The position numbers were made by a program, and so were the translations under genes. Below are positions 56,516 through 64,000 of a stretch of 64,000 nt of DNA, in pieces (the stretch's first letter is position 1; every line of letters starts with the position of its first letter). The notes beneath the pieces are model-generated. The model worked only from the letters and a program-made list of their open reading frames with translations, did no database searches and had not been told where the DNA came from. The DNA comes from Bryobacterales bacterium (GTDB taxonomy: Bacteria; Acidobacteriota; Terriglobia; Bryobacterales; UBA6623). The stretch covers positions 1 through 64,000 of the forward strand of contig JAPPMC010000311.1 of NCBI GenBank assembly GCA_028819235.1, written 5' to 3'.

Positions 56516-57943
56516 TTACGACAGTACTTCCCTCACCACTCGGCCAGCGGTGTCGGTCAGGCGGAAATGCCGGCCCTGATACTCGTAGACCAGTCGCTCA
56601 TGGTCCAAGCCCAGCAGGTGCAGAATCGTCGCCTGAACGTCATGGACCGCCACGGATCCGCTGGAAGCGTTGAACCCAAACTCATCCGTAGTGCCGTGCG
56701 TGACGCCCGCCTTCAGGCCTGCCCCGGCCATCCAGATCGAGAAGCACCGGCCGTGGTGGTCGCGACCGTAGTCATCCAGCCGCATTTCTCCCTGAGCGTA
56801 CGGCGTGCGCCCGAACTCCCCGGCCCAGACCACCAAGGTGTCCTCCAGCATCCCCCTCTGCTTCAAGTCCCGCAGAAGCGCTGCCGATGGCTGGTCCGTG
56901 TCCCTCGCGGACACCGGAAGCCGCCGGGGCAGTTCCTGATGGTGGTCCCAACCCCGATGATAGAGCTGCACGAAGCGCACGTTTCTCTCGGCCAAGCGCC
57001 TGGCGAGCAGGCAGTTCGCAGCATATGTGCCCGGAATCCTCGCGGCCTCTCCGTACAAGTCGTACACCCAGTCCGGTTCTCCCGATACATCCATCAGGCC
57101 GGGAACGCTCGCCTGCATGCGATAAGCCAGCTCGTACTGGTCAATCCTGGCCTCGATCTCGGGATCTCCTGAGCGACTGCTCGCCAGCCGATTCAGGGAC
57201 GAGAGACCGTCCAAGAATATCCGGCGGCGGTCTCGGCTGATGCCAGGCGGATCGCTCAGGTACAGGACCGGATCGCCCCTCGGGCGCAGAGGCACACCCT
57301 GATGGCGGCTCGGAAGGAACCCGGCCCCCCAAAGGCGGGCCAAGAGCCCCTGCCCGGCCGGCCCCTCGCTGGCTACCGAGTGCAGCACGACAAACGCCGG
57401 CAGGTCCTGATTCGCGCTGCCGAGGCCATAGTGGACCCATGCGCCCAAGCTGGGCCGTCCGGGAAGCTGGCTGCCGGTCTGGAAGAAGGTGATGGCAGGG
57501 TCGTGATTGATCGCGTCGGTGTGAACGGCACGCAAGAGGCAGAGCTCGTCGGCGACCTCTCCCGTGAACGGAAGCAGCTCGCTGAGCTCCATCCCGCACT
57601 GGCCGCGCGGCTTGAAGGCATACGTCGAAGGCATCGCCTGATAGCTCTTCTGGTGCGCAACCATGCCGGTCACGCGCTGGCCCTTGAACACGGACTCCGG
57701 AATCTCCTCTCCCGCCCGCCTGGCGAGGACCGGCTTGGGGTCGAAGAGGTCGACGTGCGATGGCCCGCCCGACTGGAACAGGAAGATCACCCTGGCGGCC
57801 TTGCCAGGAGGCTGTGTCTCCTCGGGCAGGCCCGACGAGTCGCACGCGGCCAGCCAGTGGAGCCCTGCCGCGCCAAGGCCGTAGGCCGACCGGACGAGCA
57901 GATTCCGCCGAGACGGACCCACCGGAGTTCGCAAGCCCGTCAT
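56516..57943 (-). CDS. DUF1501 protein with Tat signal
   Basis: This 475-residue protein has a twin-arginine signal (SRRNLLVRSAYGLGAAG) and the alkaline-phosphatase-like DUF1501 fold. Blocks seen are VIFLFQSGGPSHVDLFDPKP, MFTGEV-like AELLPFTGEVADELC, FVQLYHRGWDHH, LVVWAGEFGRTPYAQG and a final DVQATILHLLGLDHERL. DUF1501 genes are regularly paired with DUF1549/DUF1553 genes, as here, where the ATG overlaps the stop of the upstream partner (57940-57943). The exact reaction is unknown; sulfate or phosphate ester hydrolysis has been proposed from the fold. Periplasmic. Confidence 0.88.
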   Translation of the reverse strand: MTGLRTPVGPSRRNLLVRSAYGLGAAGLHWLAACDSSGLPEETQPPGKAARVIFLFQSGGPSHVDLFDPKPVLARRAGEEIPESVFKGQRVTGMVAHQKSYQAMPSTYAFKPRGQCGMELSELLPFTGEVADELCLLRAVHTDAINHDPAITFFQTGSQLPGRPSLGAWVHYGLGSANQDLPAFVVLHSVASEGPAGQGLLARLWGAGFLPSRHQGVPLRPRGDPVLYLSDPPGISRDRRRIFLDGLSSLNRLASSRSGDPEIEARIDQYELAYRMQASVPGLMDVSGEPDWVYDLYGEAARIPGTYAANCLLARRLAERNVRFVQLYHRGWDHHQELPRRLPVSARDTDQPSAALLRDLKQRGMLEDTLVVWAGEFGRTPYAQGEMRLDDYGRDHHGRCFSIWMAGAGLKAGVTHGTTDEFGFNASSGSVAVHDVQATILHLLGLDHERLVYEYQGRHFRLTDTAGRVVREVLS

Positions 57944-60900
57944 CTCTTCGTGATGGCCTCGTCCAGATTCAGCACGAGGCTCGCCAGCGCCGTGTAAGTG
58001 GCCCACTCGTTCAGGCTCCAAGGGCCGCGGGCCGCATCGCCCGCCACCTCGCCAGCCGCAGCCCTGTCCCAGCGGTAGGAACGCATCAGGCGCGCGAGCG
58101 TGTCAAGCATCACGGCCGTTTCCTCTGGCAGCGGCTCGCGGGCGAGCACGAGGCGAAACAGTGCGTCGGTTCGAGCCCGCGCACGGGACGCCCCCTCCAA
58201 CACTTGGCCAGCAATCTCCCGGGCCGCCTCCGTGAAGACCGGGGCATTCATGAGGGCGAGCGCCTGCAGGGGCGTGTTGGTCACTTGACGCCTAGCCGTG
58301 CATACCTCTCTGGCGGGGGCGTCGAACACCGTCATCAGCGGATGCGGAAGCGTGCGCTTCCAGAATGTGTACAGGCTTCGCCGGTACAGATCCTCCCCGG
58401 CCCCTTGGTCCCAAGTCGTTCCCGGGAACGCCTCGCCGACCACTATGCCCTCATAGAGGCCCTCCGGCTGGTGCGGGCGTACGCTTGGACCGCCGACCTG
58501 AGACCCGAGAAGACCCGCCACGGCCAGCGCTTGGTCCCGAATCATCTCTGCGGGCAGCCGAACAATGGGCCCGCGGGCGAGAAGGCGGCTGTCGGGATCG
58601 CGACCTCGCATCTCAGGACGGCGCTCGGACGCCTGCCGATAGGTGGCGGAGAGCACGATCTGCCGAAGCAGCCGCTTGACGTCCCACCCGGATTCGACGA
58701 ACTCAGCCGCCAGCCAGTCGAGCAGGGCCGGATGGCTGGGCGCCTCGCCACGCGTGCCGAAGTCCTCGCTCGTCCTGACAAGCCCGGACCCGAAGAACTG
58801 CTGCCAAAGACGGTTCACAACGACCCTCGCTGTGGTTGGATGGTCCGGACGGGTCAGCCACCGCGCCAAGCCCAGCCGCGTCTTGGGCTGGCCCTTGGGC
58901 CAAGCGCCGAGCAACGCCTCCGGGACACCTGGCCCAACTGGATCGCCCGGAGCGTCATAACGGCCGCGGAGGAGGACGCGCGTCTGCCTAGGGACGGCCA
59001 GCTCCCGCATTACCATGGTTGTCGGAAGTTCGCGTCGCAGCGCGAACAGGCGGCGGCGGGCGGCCCCGGCAAGGCTCTCGGAACTGAGCGCTCTGAAGAG
59101 CCAGCCGCGCTCGCGCGGCGACCGGGCCCGCTGAAGGGCCCAAGGCAGGGCCACAGACTCGAAGACTTCCCGCAAATCGCGCTCCGGCAGGGCCGTCCGC
59201 CAGACCCCCAACTCGTCGATCCGACCGCTGAAGCGCTTTGCCTGCCTGCCATTCTCGAGCCCGATGCGATATGGCTCGCGGAACGATGCGGCGGACTGCA
59301 AGTCGTCGTTCAACACCTGCGTCGCCACTTCCCGACCGTCGACGAACAGCCGTACGGAGCTGGCACGCGCCCGCGGCGTCGTCTGGTCCGGCAAGCTCGC
59401 GTAGCGTGCCGCAGCGTGGTGCCACTGGTTGGGACCGATGCCGGCGCCTTGGCTCTGCACCGTAATCGAATACGAGGGGAATCGGTGGCTGAGCCGCAGC
59501 TCGATCTCATCTCCGACAAGCCGCAACTGGACGCCTGCGCCGTGCACGGCCGATGCCTGGTCGGGGTCGTAGTCGATCGCGGAGAACAGGGGCGCGTCGG
59601 ACTGGGGTCTGTCCGCTCGCAACCAGAGGCTGAGAGTGAAGTCTCCTCCTGATCTCAGTTCGCCGAGCTCCGCGCCGCCGAGTTCCGTTGGGGTGCACGC
59701 CGGGCCTGAAACGCCCGGAACGGCACCATCGTCGCAGCCGACCGACAGGTCGGGCAGGCTCGGGTGGCGGGGTGCGCGCAGTGCCTCCAGATCGCCGGTC
59801 CCGGGCCGCCACGCTGCCAAGGCATGGCGCTCCTCAATCTCCAACCGATGGACCGTTTCTTGCAAGGCACGAAGCCGCAAGGCTTGTGACGGTGTGGGGG
59901 CGGCAATGAAGGGGGCGGCGTTCGCCACCCTTCCGGCCTCGCCATGCTCGGGCTGGTTGTTAAAGAACGCGAAGAGGCGGTAGTAGTCGCGCTGCGAGAT
60001 CGGGTCGTAACGGTGGTCATGGCAACGGGCACACTCCAGGGTGATCCCGAGCCACGCTATTCCGACGGTCCGCACGCGGTCGGCGACGTACTCGACGCGG
60101 TACTCCTCGTCGATGATCCCGCCTTCCGAGTTGATTCCGTGGTTCCGGTTGAAGCCAGTCGCGATGCGCTGATCAAGGGTTGGATCTGGGAGCAGGTCGC
60201 CAGCCAGCTGGGCGGTGATGAAACGGTCATATGGAAGGTTGCTGTTGAACGCATCGATCACCCAGTCCCGCCAGCGCCACATCGAACGCTCGGAATCGTT
60301 GTTGTACCCATGGGTGTCGGCGTAGCGAGCCACGTCCATCCAGTCCATCGCCATTCGCTCCCCGTAGCGCGGCGAGGCCAGCGCCCGATCCACGGCTTCT
60401 TCGAAGGCGCGCTGTCCTCGATGGGCAGCATCCCTGCCAAATGCCACGGTTTCCGGCCAGCTGGGCGGCAGCCCGTGCAGGTCGAGAGTCATCCTCCTAA
60501 GCCACACGGCGGCTCCAGCCTCAGGAGACGGGGCCAAGCCTTCCGCGTCCAACCTCCCGAGGACGAACGGGTCGATCCGGCTCCGGACCCATGAGGGATC
60601 CGACACTGGCGGCGGGGCCGATTTGCGGGGAGGCGAAAAGGCCCAGTGGCCTTCGTAGGCTGCACCTTCGCGGATCCACTGCCGCAGCAGGTCGACTTGG
60701 CGCGGATTCAGAGCAGCCCGGTTTGACGACAGAGGCGGCATCCTAACGGACTCGTCGGCCGTGCCGACGCGGCGGACCAATTCGCTGGAGTCCGGGTCAC
60801 CCGGAACGATTGGGACGCGACCGGAGAGCGTTCTTCCGGTGGCAGACTCTCTCCGGTCAAGCCGCATCCCCGCCTGGCGCAGGGCGGCGTCCGGCCCGTG

Positions 60901-61041
60901 GCACGGGAAGCAGCGCTCGGCCAGAATTGGCCGCACGTCGCGGGTGAAATCGACCGGCTGCCCCTGTATGGCCCCGATTGCCGCGCATCCGGCCAGCGCG
61001 GCCGAGCGACGCACAACCCATTCAAGACGATTCCGCTGCAT
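57940..61041 (-). CDS. cytochrome c-like/DUF1549/LamG/DUF1553 exported protein
   Basis: This 1033-residue protein has an N-terminal signal, then a haem-type CFPCH (Cys44-x2-Cys47-His48) in a PSCyt1-like domain. A DUF1549 domain follows (MTLDLHGLPPSW, YGERMAMDWMDVARYADTHG, and a second CARCH). A LamG-like jelly-roll lies in the middle (FTLSLWLRADRP, SVRLFVDGREVATQ). The C-terminal DUF1553 domain has VVNRLWQQFFGSGLVRT, and QVTNTPLQALALMNAP near the end. This architecture is frequent in Planctomycetota, Verrucomicrobiota and Acidobacteriota and is tied to polysaccharide use, with unproven biochemistry. ATG 61041 fits the signal. It is translationally coupled to DUF1501. Confidence 0.9.
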   Translation of the reverse strand: MQRNRLEWVVRRSAALAGCAAIGAIQGQPVDFTRDVRPILAERCFPCHGPDAALRQAGMRLDRRESATGRTLSGRVPIVPGDPDSSELVRRVGTADESVRMPPLSSNRAALNPRQVDLLRQWIREGAAYEGHWAFSPPRKSAPPPVSDPSWVRSRIDPFVLGRLDAEGLAPSPEAGAAVWLRRMTLDLHGLPPSWPETVAFGRDAAHRGQRAFEEAVDRALASPRYGERMAMDWMDVARYADTHGYNNDSERSMWRWRDWVIDAFNSNLPYDRFITAQLAGDLLPDPTLDQRIATGFNRNHGINSEGGIIDEEYRVEYVADRVRTVGIAWLGITLECARCHDHRYDPISQRDYYRLFAFFNNQPEHGEAGRVANAAPFIAAPTPSQALRLRALQETVHRLEIEERHALAAWRPGTGDLEALRAPRHPSLPDLSVGCDDGAVPGVSGPACTPTELGGAELGELRSGGDFTLSLWLRADRPQSDAPLFSAIDYDPDQASAVHGAGVQLRLVGDEIELRLSHRFPSYSITVQSQGAGIGPNQWHHAAARYASLPDQTTPRARASSVRLFVDGREVATQVLNDDLQSAASFREPYRIGLENGRQAKRFSGRIDELGVWRTALPERDLREVFESVALPWALQRARSPRERGWLFRALSSESLAGAARRRLFALRRELPTTMVMRELAVPRQTRVLLRGRYDAPGDPVGPGVPEALLGAWPKGQPKTRLGLARWLTRPDHPTTARVVVNRLWQQFFGSGLVRTSEDFGTRGEAPSHPALLDWLAAEFVESGWDVKRLLRQIVLSATYRQASERRPEMRGRDPDSRLLARGPIVRLPAEMIRDQALAVAGLLGSQVGGPSVRPHQPEGLYEGIVVGEAFPGTTWDQGAGEDLYRRSLYTFWKRTLPHPLMTVFDAPAREVCTARRQVTNTPLQALALMNAPVFTEAAREIAGQVLEGASRARARTDALFRLVLAREPLPEETAVMLDTLARLMRSYRWDRAAAGEVAGDAARGPWSLNEWATYTALASLVLNLDEAITKR

Positions 61042-61165
61042 GGACCGATGGCGCCGGACCCGTGCCCATGATAGCCGCGCACGGACGGGCCACGCCCACG
61101 GCCGCCGGCCGGCACCGGCGCTCCTCCGCACGGACGGCTAGCCAAAGTCTGCCGCTTCAGTCCAG

Positions 61166-61675
61166 TCAATGCACGGCACGGGCGTGGCGCGCGCGTGGGT
61201 CCGGCAGCTGTTGGAGCAACTCCCTGACCGTGACCAGCCTGGCCGGGTGGATGACCTCAGGTGCAATCTCGGCCAGCGGCTCCAGCACGAACCGCCGCTC
61301 GCACATCCTCGGATGGGGAATGACCAAGTCCGCGTCCGATCGGCGCTCCCCTTCGTAGAGGAGGATGTCGATGTCGAGCGTCCGTGGAGCGTTCCGGGCA
61401 GATCGTCGACGCCCACGCCGACGCTCGATGCGCAGCGCGAGCTCCAGCAGCGCCCGCGGGCTCAGGTCCGACTCCAAGCAGACGCAGGCGTTCAGGAACG
61501 GACCGCCATCCGGGCAGTCCACCGGCTCCGTCTCGATCATCCGTGAGCGCGCCGCCACGCTACCATGCCGGGCCAATGCACGAACGGCGAACTGCAGGTG
61601 CCTGCGCCGGCAACCGAGATTCGATCCGAGGCCGAGGTACGCCCAAACCAGGGGCTTACTTCGAATGCTGGGCAT
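61166..61675 (-). CDS. folK: 2-amino-4-hydroxy-6-hydroxymethyldihydropteridine pyrophosphokinase
   Basis: This 169-residue HPPK transfers pyrophosphate from ATP to 6-hydroxymethyl-dihydropterin in folate synthesis. It has AYLGLGSNLG at the N-terminus, FLNACVCLES, an Arg-rich ERRRGRRRS loop, the metal-binding TLDIDILLYEG (two Asp) and IPHPRMCERRFVLEPLAEIAP, quoted here as IPHPRMCERRF. Length is standard. It is third in a folP-folB-folK order on -, 169 bp after folB. Confidence 0.93.
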   Translation of the reverse strand: MPSIRSKPLVWAYLGLGSNLGCRRRHLQFAVRALARHGSVAARSRMIETEPVDCPDGGPFLNACVCLESDLSPRALLELALRIERRRGRRRSARNAPRTLDIDILLYEGERRSDADLVIPHPRMCERRFVLEPLAEIAPEVIHPARLVTVRELLQQLPDPRARHARAVH

Positions 61676-61844
61676 TCGGAGACGGTCCTAGAGCGACGCA
61701 CGGCCCAGCGGCCGACGTTGGCGCTGCGGCGGCGATAACCCCAGCCGCCAGCGTCAGCGTCTGCCTTCGCTGAATTCTGAACAGCCCGACCCATGGGACG
61801 GGACGAGCACTTCGGCTTATTGATCGCTGATTCATCTCGGCCTG

Positions 61845-62219
61845 TCAATCGTTGGATGTAGTCCCCGTTCGATACACCTCGACAGCGGCCCACGGGACCC
61901 CGTGCTCGGCCAAGGCTGACGGCTTTCTGACCCGGATCCGGGCCGCTGATGCCGCGAATCTCTCCAGCAAGGCCGCCGCAACCCTTTCCGCAATGGTCTC
62001 AATGAGAGCGTAGGGCCGAAGGGCGGCCACTCGCGCCGCCTCGCGACGCACGCCCACGTAGTCAATGGCGTCCGCGATCGAGTCCGTCCTCGCAGCGCGG
62101 CTCACATCGCAGATCAGCTCAACGTCGACGAGGATCGGCTGCGGGTATCGACGCTCCTGCTCTGTGCAGCCGACGGCCGCCTCCAGCGGGATCCGGGGAA
62201 TCAAGATCCTATCGGCCAT
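61845..62219 (-). CDS. folB: dihydroneopterin aldolase
   Basis: This 124-residue protein matches FolB: ILIPRIPLEAAVGCTEQER at the N-terminus, PILVDVELICDV, DAIDYVGVRREA and the ALIETIAERVAAALLE helix with the catalytic Glu, then VRKPSAL. It cleaves dihydroneopterin to 6-hydroxymethyl-dihydropterin and glycolaldehyde. Its 5' end overlaps the folP stop by 11 bases, so the two are coupled. Confidence 0.9.
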   Translation of the reverse strand: MADRILIPRIPLEAAVGCTEQERRYPQPILVDVELICDVSRAARTDSIADAIDYVGVRREAARVAALRPYALIETIAERVAAALLERFAASAARIRVRKPSALAEHGVPWAAVEVYRTGTTSND

Positions 62220-63036
62220 CGCACGCCTCCAACACCTCTACGAGAACTTCCAGGACACGGCGGCACTGTGGCACGTCGTGGACGCGCACGATCGCGGCCC
62301 CGTTCATCACCGCCGCCGCAACCGCCGCAAGCGTCCCCTCCAGCCGGTCCACTACCGGAAGGCGGCTGGGCAGGGTCCCCAAGAACGACTTGCGCGAGGG
62401 ACCGACAACGACGGGATACCCCAGATCAGCGATGTCGCGCAGGCGTCCAAGGATTTCGAAGTTCTGCCTGGCCGTCTTGCCGAAGCCCAAACCCGGGTCC
62501 ACGGCGATCTCCCGGACCCCGGCACGCTTGGCGGCCTGAGCCTGGCTCTGCAGGTAGCCACGGACCTCGAGCACCACATCTTCGTATGCCGTATTGCGCT
62601 GCATCGTCGCGGGCGTGCCCCGCATGTGCATCAGCACGACACTCGCGCCCGTCTCCGCGGCTACCCTGACCATTGCGGGATCGCGCAGGCCGCTGACGTC
62701 GTTGATGATCGCGGTGCCGCGGTCCACGCAGAACCGGGCCACGCGGGCCTTCCTGGTGTCGATCGAGATCGGCACATCAGTGTTGGCGGCAAGCCTCTCC
62801 ACCACAGGGAGCACGCGACCGAGCTCCACGTCCTCACTGACGGCGGTCGCGCCAGGACGCGTGCTCTCTCCGCCAACATCCAAGATGTCCGCACCCTCCG
62901 AAACCATCTCTAGGCCGCGGTCCACCGCGAGCACGGGGTCCAAGTAGCAGCCTCCGTCAGAGAACGAGTCCGGAGTGACGTTCAGCACGCCCATGAGGAG
63001 CGGCCGTGGCGAGTCGAAGCAGCGGCGGCGCGGCAC
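62209..63036 (-). CDS. folP: dihydropteroate synthase
   Basis: This 275-residue TIM-barrel enzyme joins pterin pyrophosphate with p-aminobenzoate. Family motifs are MGVLNVTPDSFSDGG, DILDVGGESTRPGA, ISIDTRKA, AIINDVSGL, VLMHMRGTPATMQ, DPGLGFGKT, VVVGPSRKSFLG and a terminal IVRVHDV. The open frame runs to 63327, but that extension overlaps the divergent sulfatase. GTG 63036 gives a normal-length protein just before RPLLMGVLNV. It is the first gene of the folP-folB-folK run. Sulfonamide drugs target this enzyme family. Confidence 0.93.
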   Translation of the reverse strand: MPRRRCFDSPRPLLMGVLNVTPDSFSDGGCYLDPVLAVDRGLEMVSEGADILDVGGESTRPGATAVSEDVELGRVLPVVERLAANTDVPISIDTRKARVARFCVDRGTAIINDVSGLRDPAMVRVAAETGASVVLMHMRGTPATMQRNTAYEDVVLEVRGYLQSQAQAAKRAGVREIAVDPGLGFGKTARQNFEILGRLRDIADLGYPVVVGPSRKSFLGTLPSRLPVVDRLEGTLAAVAAAVMNGAAIVRVHDVPQCRRVLEVLVEVLEACDGR

Positions 63037-63109
63037 TTGCCTACCATTGTGCCCGTCTCGCCTCGGGCCGCTATGGAACGCTAGCCCCCTCTGATATCCT
63101 TGCCATGCA

Positions 63110-64000
63110 ATGCGACAGACGCGCCGGGAAGTGCTGGGCACTCTTGCCACAGCGGCGGGGGCCGCACTCGGGTGCGGACCGCGTGCCTCGCCCGCACGGC
63201 CCCCGAACGTCCTCATCCTGCTCACCGACGACCAGCGCTTCGACATGTTCGGAGCCGGGGGCAACCCGATCATCCGCACCCCCAACATGGACCGTCTCGC
63301 GGATGAGGGGGTCCTCTTCACGAACAACTACGTCACGACCTCGATCTGCGCGGTCTCGCGGGCGTCGTTCTTCACCGGCCTGTACGCCCGTTGCCACGGA
63401 ATCCACGGCTTCGCCACGCCGCTGAGCGACGAGCAGCACCAGCAGAGCTATCCGGTGCGCCTGCGCGAGGCGGGTTACCGCACGGGCTTCGTCGGTAAGT
63501 ACGGTGTCGGTAACGCGCAACACATCGAGGACGCCGCCAAGCGCTTCGACTACTTCGAAGGCTGGCCGGGTCAGGGCCAGTACTTGGTTCCCGACCGGGC
63601 GCACATGACGGAGCACCTCGGGAACCAGGCGCTGGAATTCCTGCACGGGACTACGACCGACCAGCCGTGGAACTTGTCGGTCAGCTTCAAGGCGCCCCAC
63701 GTCCAAGACGGGGTCGCACCGTACTTCATCAACGATCCGAGGCTGGATGACATGTATGACGGCCTGCGGCTGCAACCGTTCCCGCACATGGACGGCTCGT
63801 ACTACCGCTCGCTGCCTGAGTTCCTGCAGGCCGACACCGAAAGCCGCATCCGATTCGAGCGGCGCTTCGGGACGCCGGAGCGGTGGGAGGAGTCGGTCAA
63901 GCGCTACTACGCGCTCATCCACGGTGTCGACCTCCAGATAGGGCGCATGCTCGAAACGCTCGAGGCCAACGGCCAGCTGGACAACACGGTTGTCATCTTC
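63110..64000 (+). CDS. sulfatase, 3' end beyond the window
   Basis: The first 297 codons of an exported sulfatase are present, running off the right edge. The N-terminus has RR (residues 5-6) and a lipobox-like ALGC (Cys22). Metal residues Asp40-Asp41 lie in VLILLTDDQRFD. The signature is CAVSR at residues 80-84 (Cys80 to formylglycine). GKYGVGN replaces the usual GKWHLG. The segment after it (APHVQDGVAPYF) keeps family form. This Cys-x-Val-Ser-Arg type is distinct from the other sulfatases in the window. It is divergent from folP with 73 bp between starts. Confidence 0.9.
   Translation, partial: MRQTRREVLGTLATAAGAALGCGPRASPARPPNVLILLTDDQRFDMFGAGGNPIIRTPNMDRLADEGVLFTNNYVTTSICAVSRASFFTGLYARCHGIHGFATPLSDEQHQQSYPVRLREAGYRTGFVGKYGVGNAQHIEDAAKRFDYFEGWPGQGQYLVPDRAHMTEHLGNQALEFLHGTTTDQPWNLSVSFKAPHVQDGVAPYFINDPRLDDMYDGLRLQPFPHMDGSYYRSLPEFLQADTESRIRFERRFGTPERWEESVKRYYALIHGVDLQIGRMLETLEANGQLDNTVVIF

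Noticed and set aside
57760..59652. 630-codon open frame on +
   Set aside because: Antisense to the DUF1549/DUF1553 gene; Pro/Arg-rich shadow composition.

Overview
The window is GC-rich, densely coded bacterial chromosome with about 47 intact genes, one tRNA and several broken genes. The best lineage guess is Acidobacteriota or a close relative in the Acidobacteriota/Planctomycetota/Verrucomicrobiota range. This is inferred from an Oar-like TonB-dependent receptor with an N-terminal carboxypeptidase-regulatory domain, a DUF1549/LamG/DUF1553 plus DUF1501 pair, Tat-exported Gfo/Idh/MocA oxidoreductases, many sulfatases, futalosine-route menaquinone genes and HslUV. No 16S rRNA or other phylogenetic marker is present to settle it.

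Layout. 1-5.7 kb: an SDR oxidoreductase, an ankyrin lipoprotein, a HupE/UreJ-like membrane protein, a MoaD/ThiS-like carrier, an amidohydrolase and an MFS transporter, all on +. 5.8-14.3 kb: an exported Gfo/Idh oxidoreductase overlapping a lipoprotein sulfatase, a LysE/RhtB exporter, a second exported Gfo/Idh on -, an orphan RbsA-type ABC ATPase and an AGCS sodium:amino-acid symporter. 14.6-26.9 kb: mostly housekeeping. It holds an RlmD/TrmA-type RNA methyltransferase, a coupled fabD-fabG-trpC-ubiA/mqnP operon, a B3 metallo-beta-lactamase-fold protein, mqnE, a MerR regulator, hslV-hslU and a fibronectin-type lipoprotein.

26.9-40.3 kb is the accessory heart of the window. An apparent operon of one GH32 glycosidase followed by three different sulfatases (30537-37024) is flanked by wreckage of the same kinds of gene. 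Upstream lies a frameshifted 464-bp copy of the GH32 5' end, and between that copy and the intact gene sits a VapBC toxin-antitoxin pair. Downstream lies a chimeric pseudogene whose 5' half is a different GH32 and whose 3' half is a sulfatase C-terminus, then a probable transposase remnant, an orphan acyl carrier protein and 1.3 kb of unexplained sequence. The intact genes suggest turnover of a sulfated beta-fructoside-containing glycan. The debris shows repeated duplication, fusion and decay.

40.3-64 kb: ACP phosphodiesterase overlapping a sulfatase-fold protein with Thr at the usual Cys/Ser position, zapA with a coiled-coil partner, tRNA-Leu(CAG), an aldose-epimerase-like protein, gltB convergent with asnS, ddl, then a - strand series (DUF1549/DUF1553, DUF1501, TonB receptor, TPR protein) that looks like a polymer-uptake set. 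Folate genes folP-folB-folK follow, and a sulfatase runs off the right edge. No formylglycine-generating enzyme or anaerobic sulfatase-maturating enzyme is in the window, so maturation of the Cys-type sulfatases must be encoded elsewhere.
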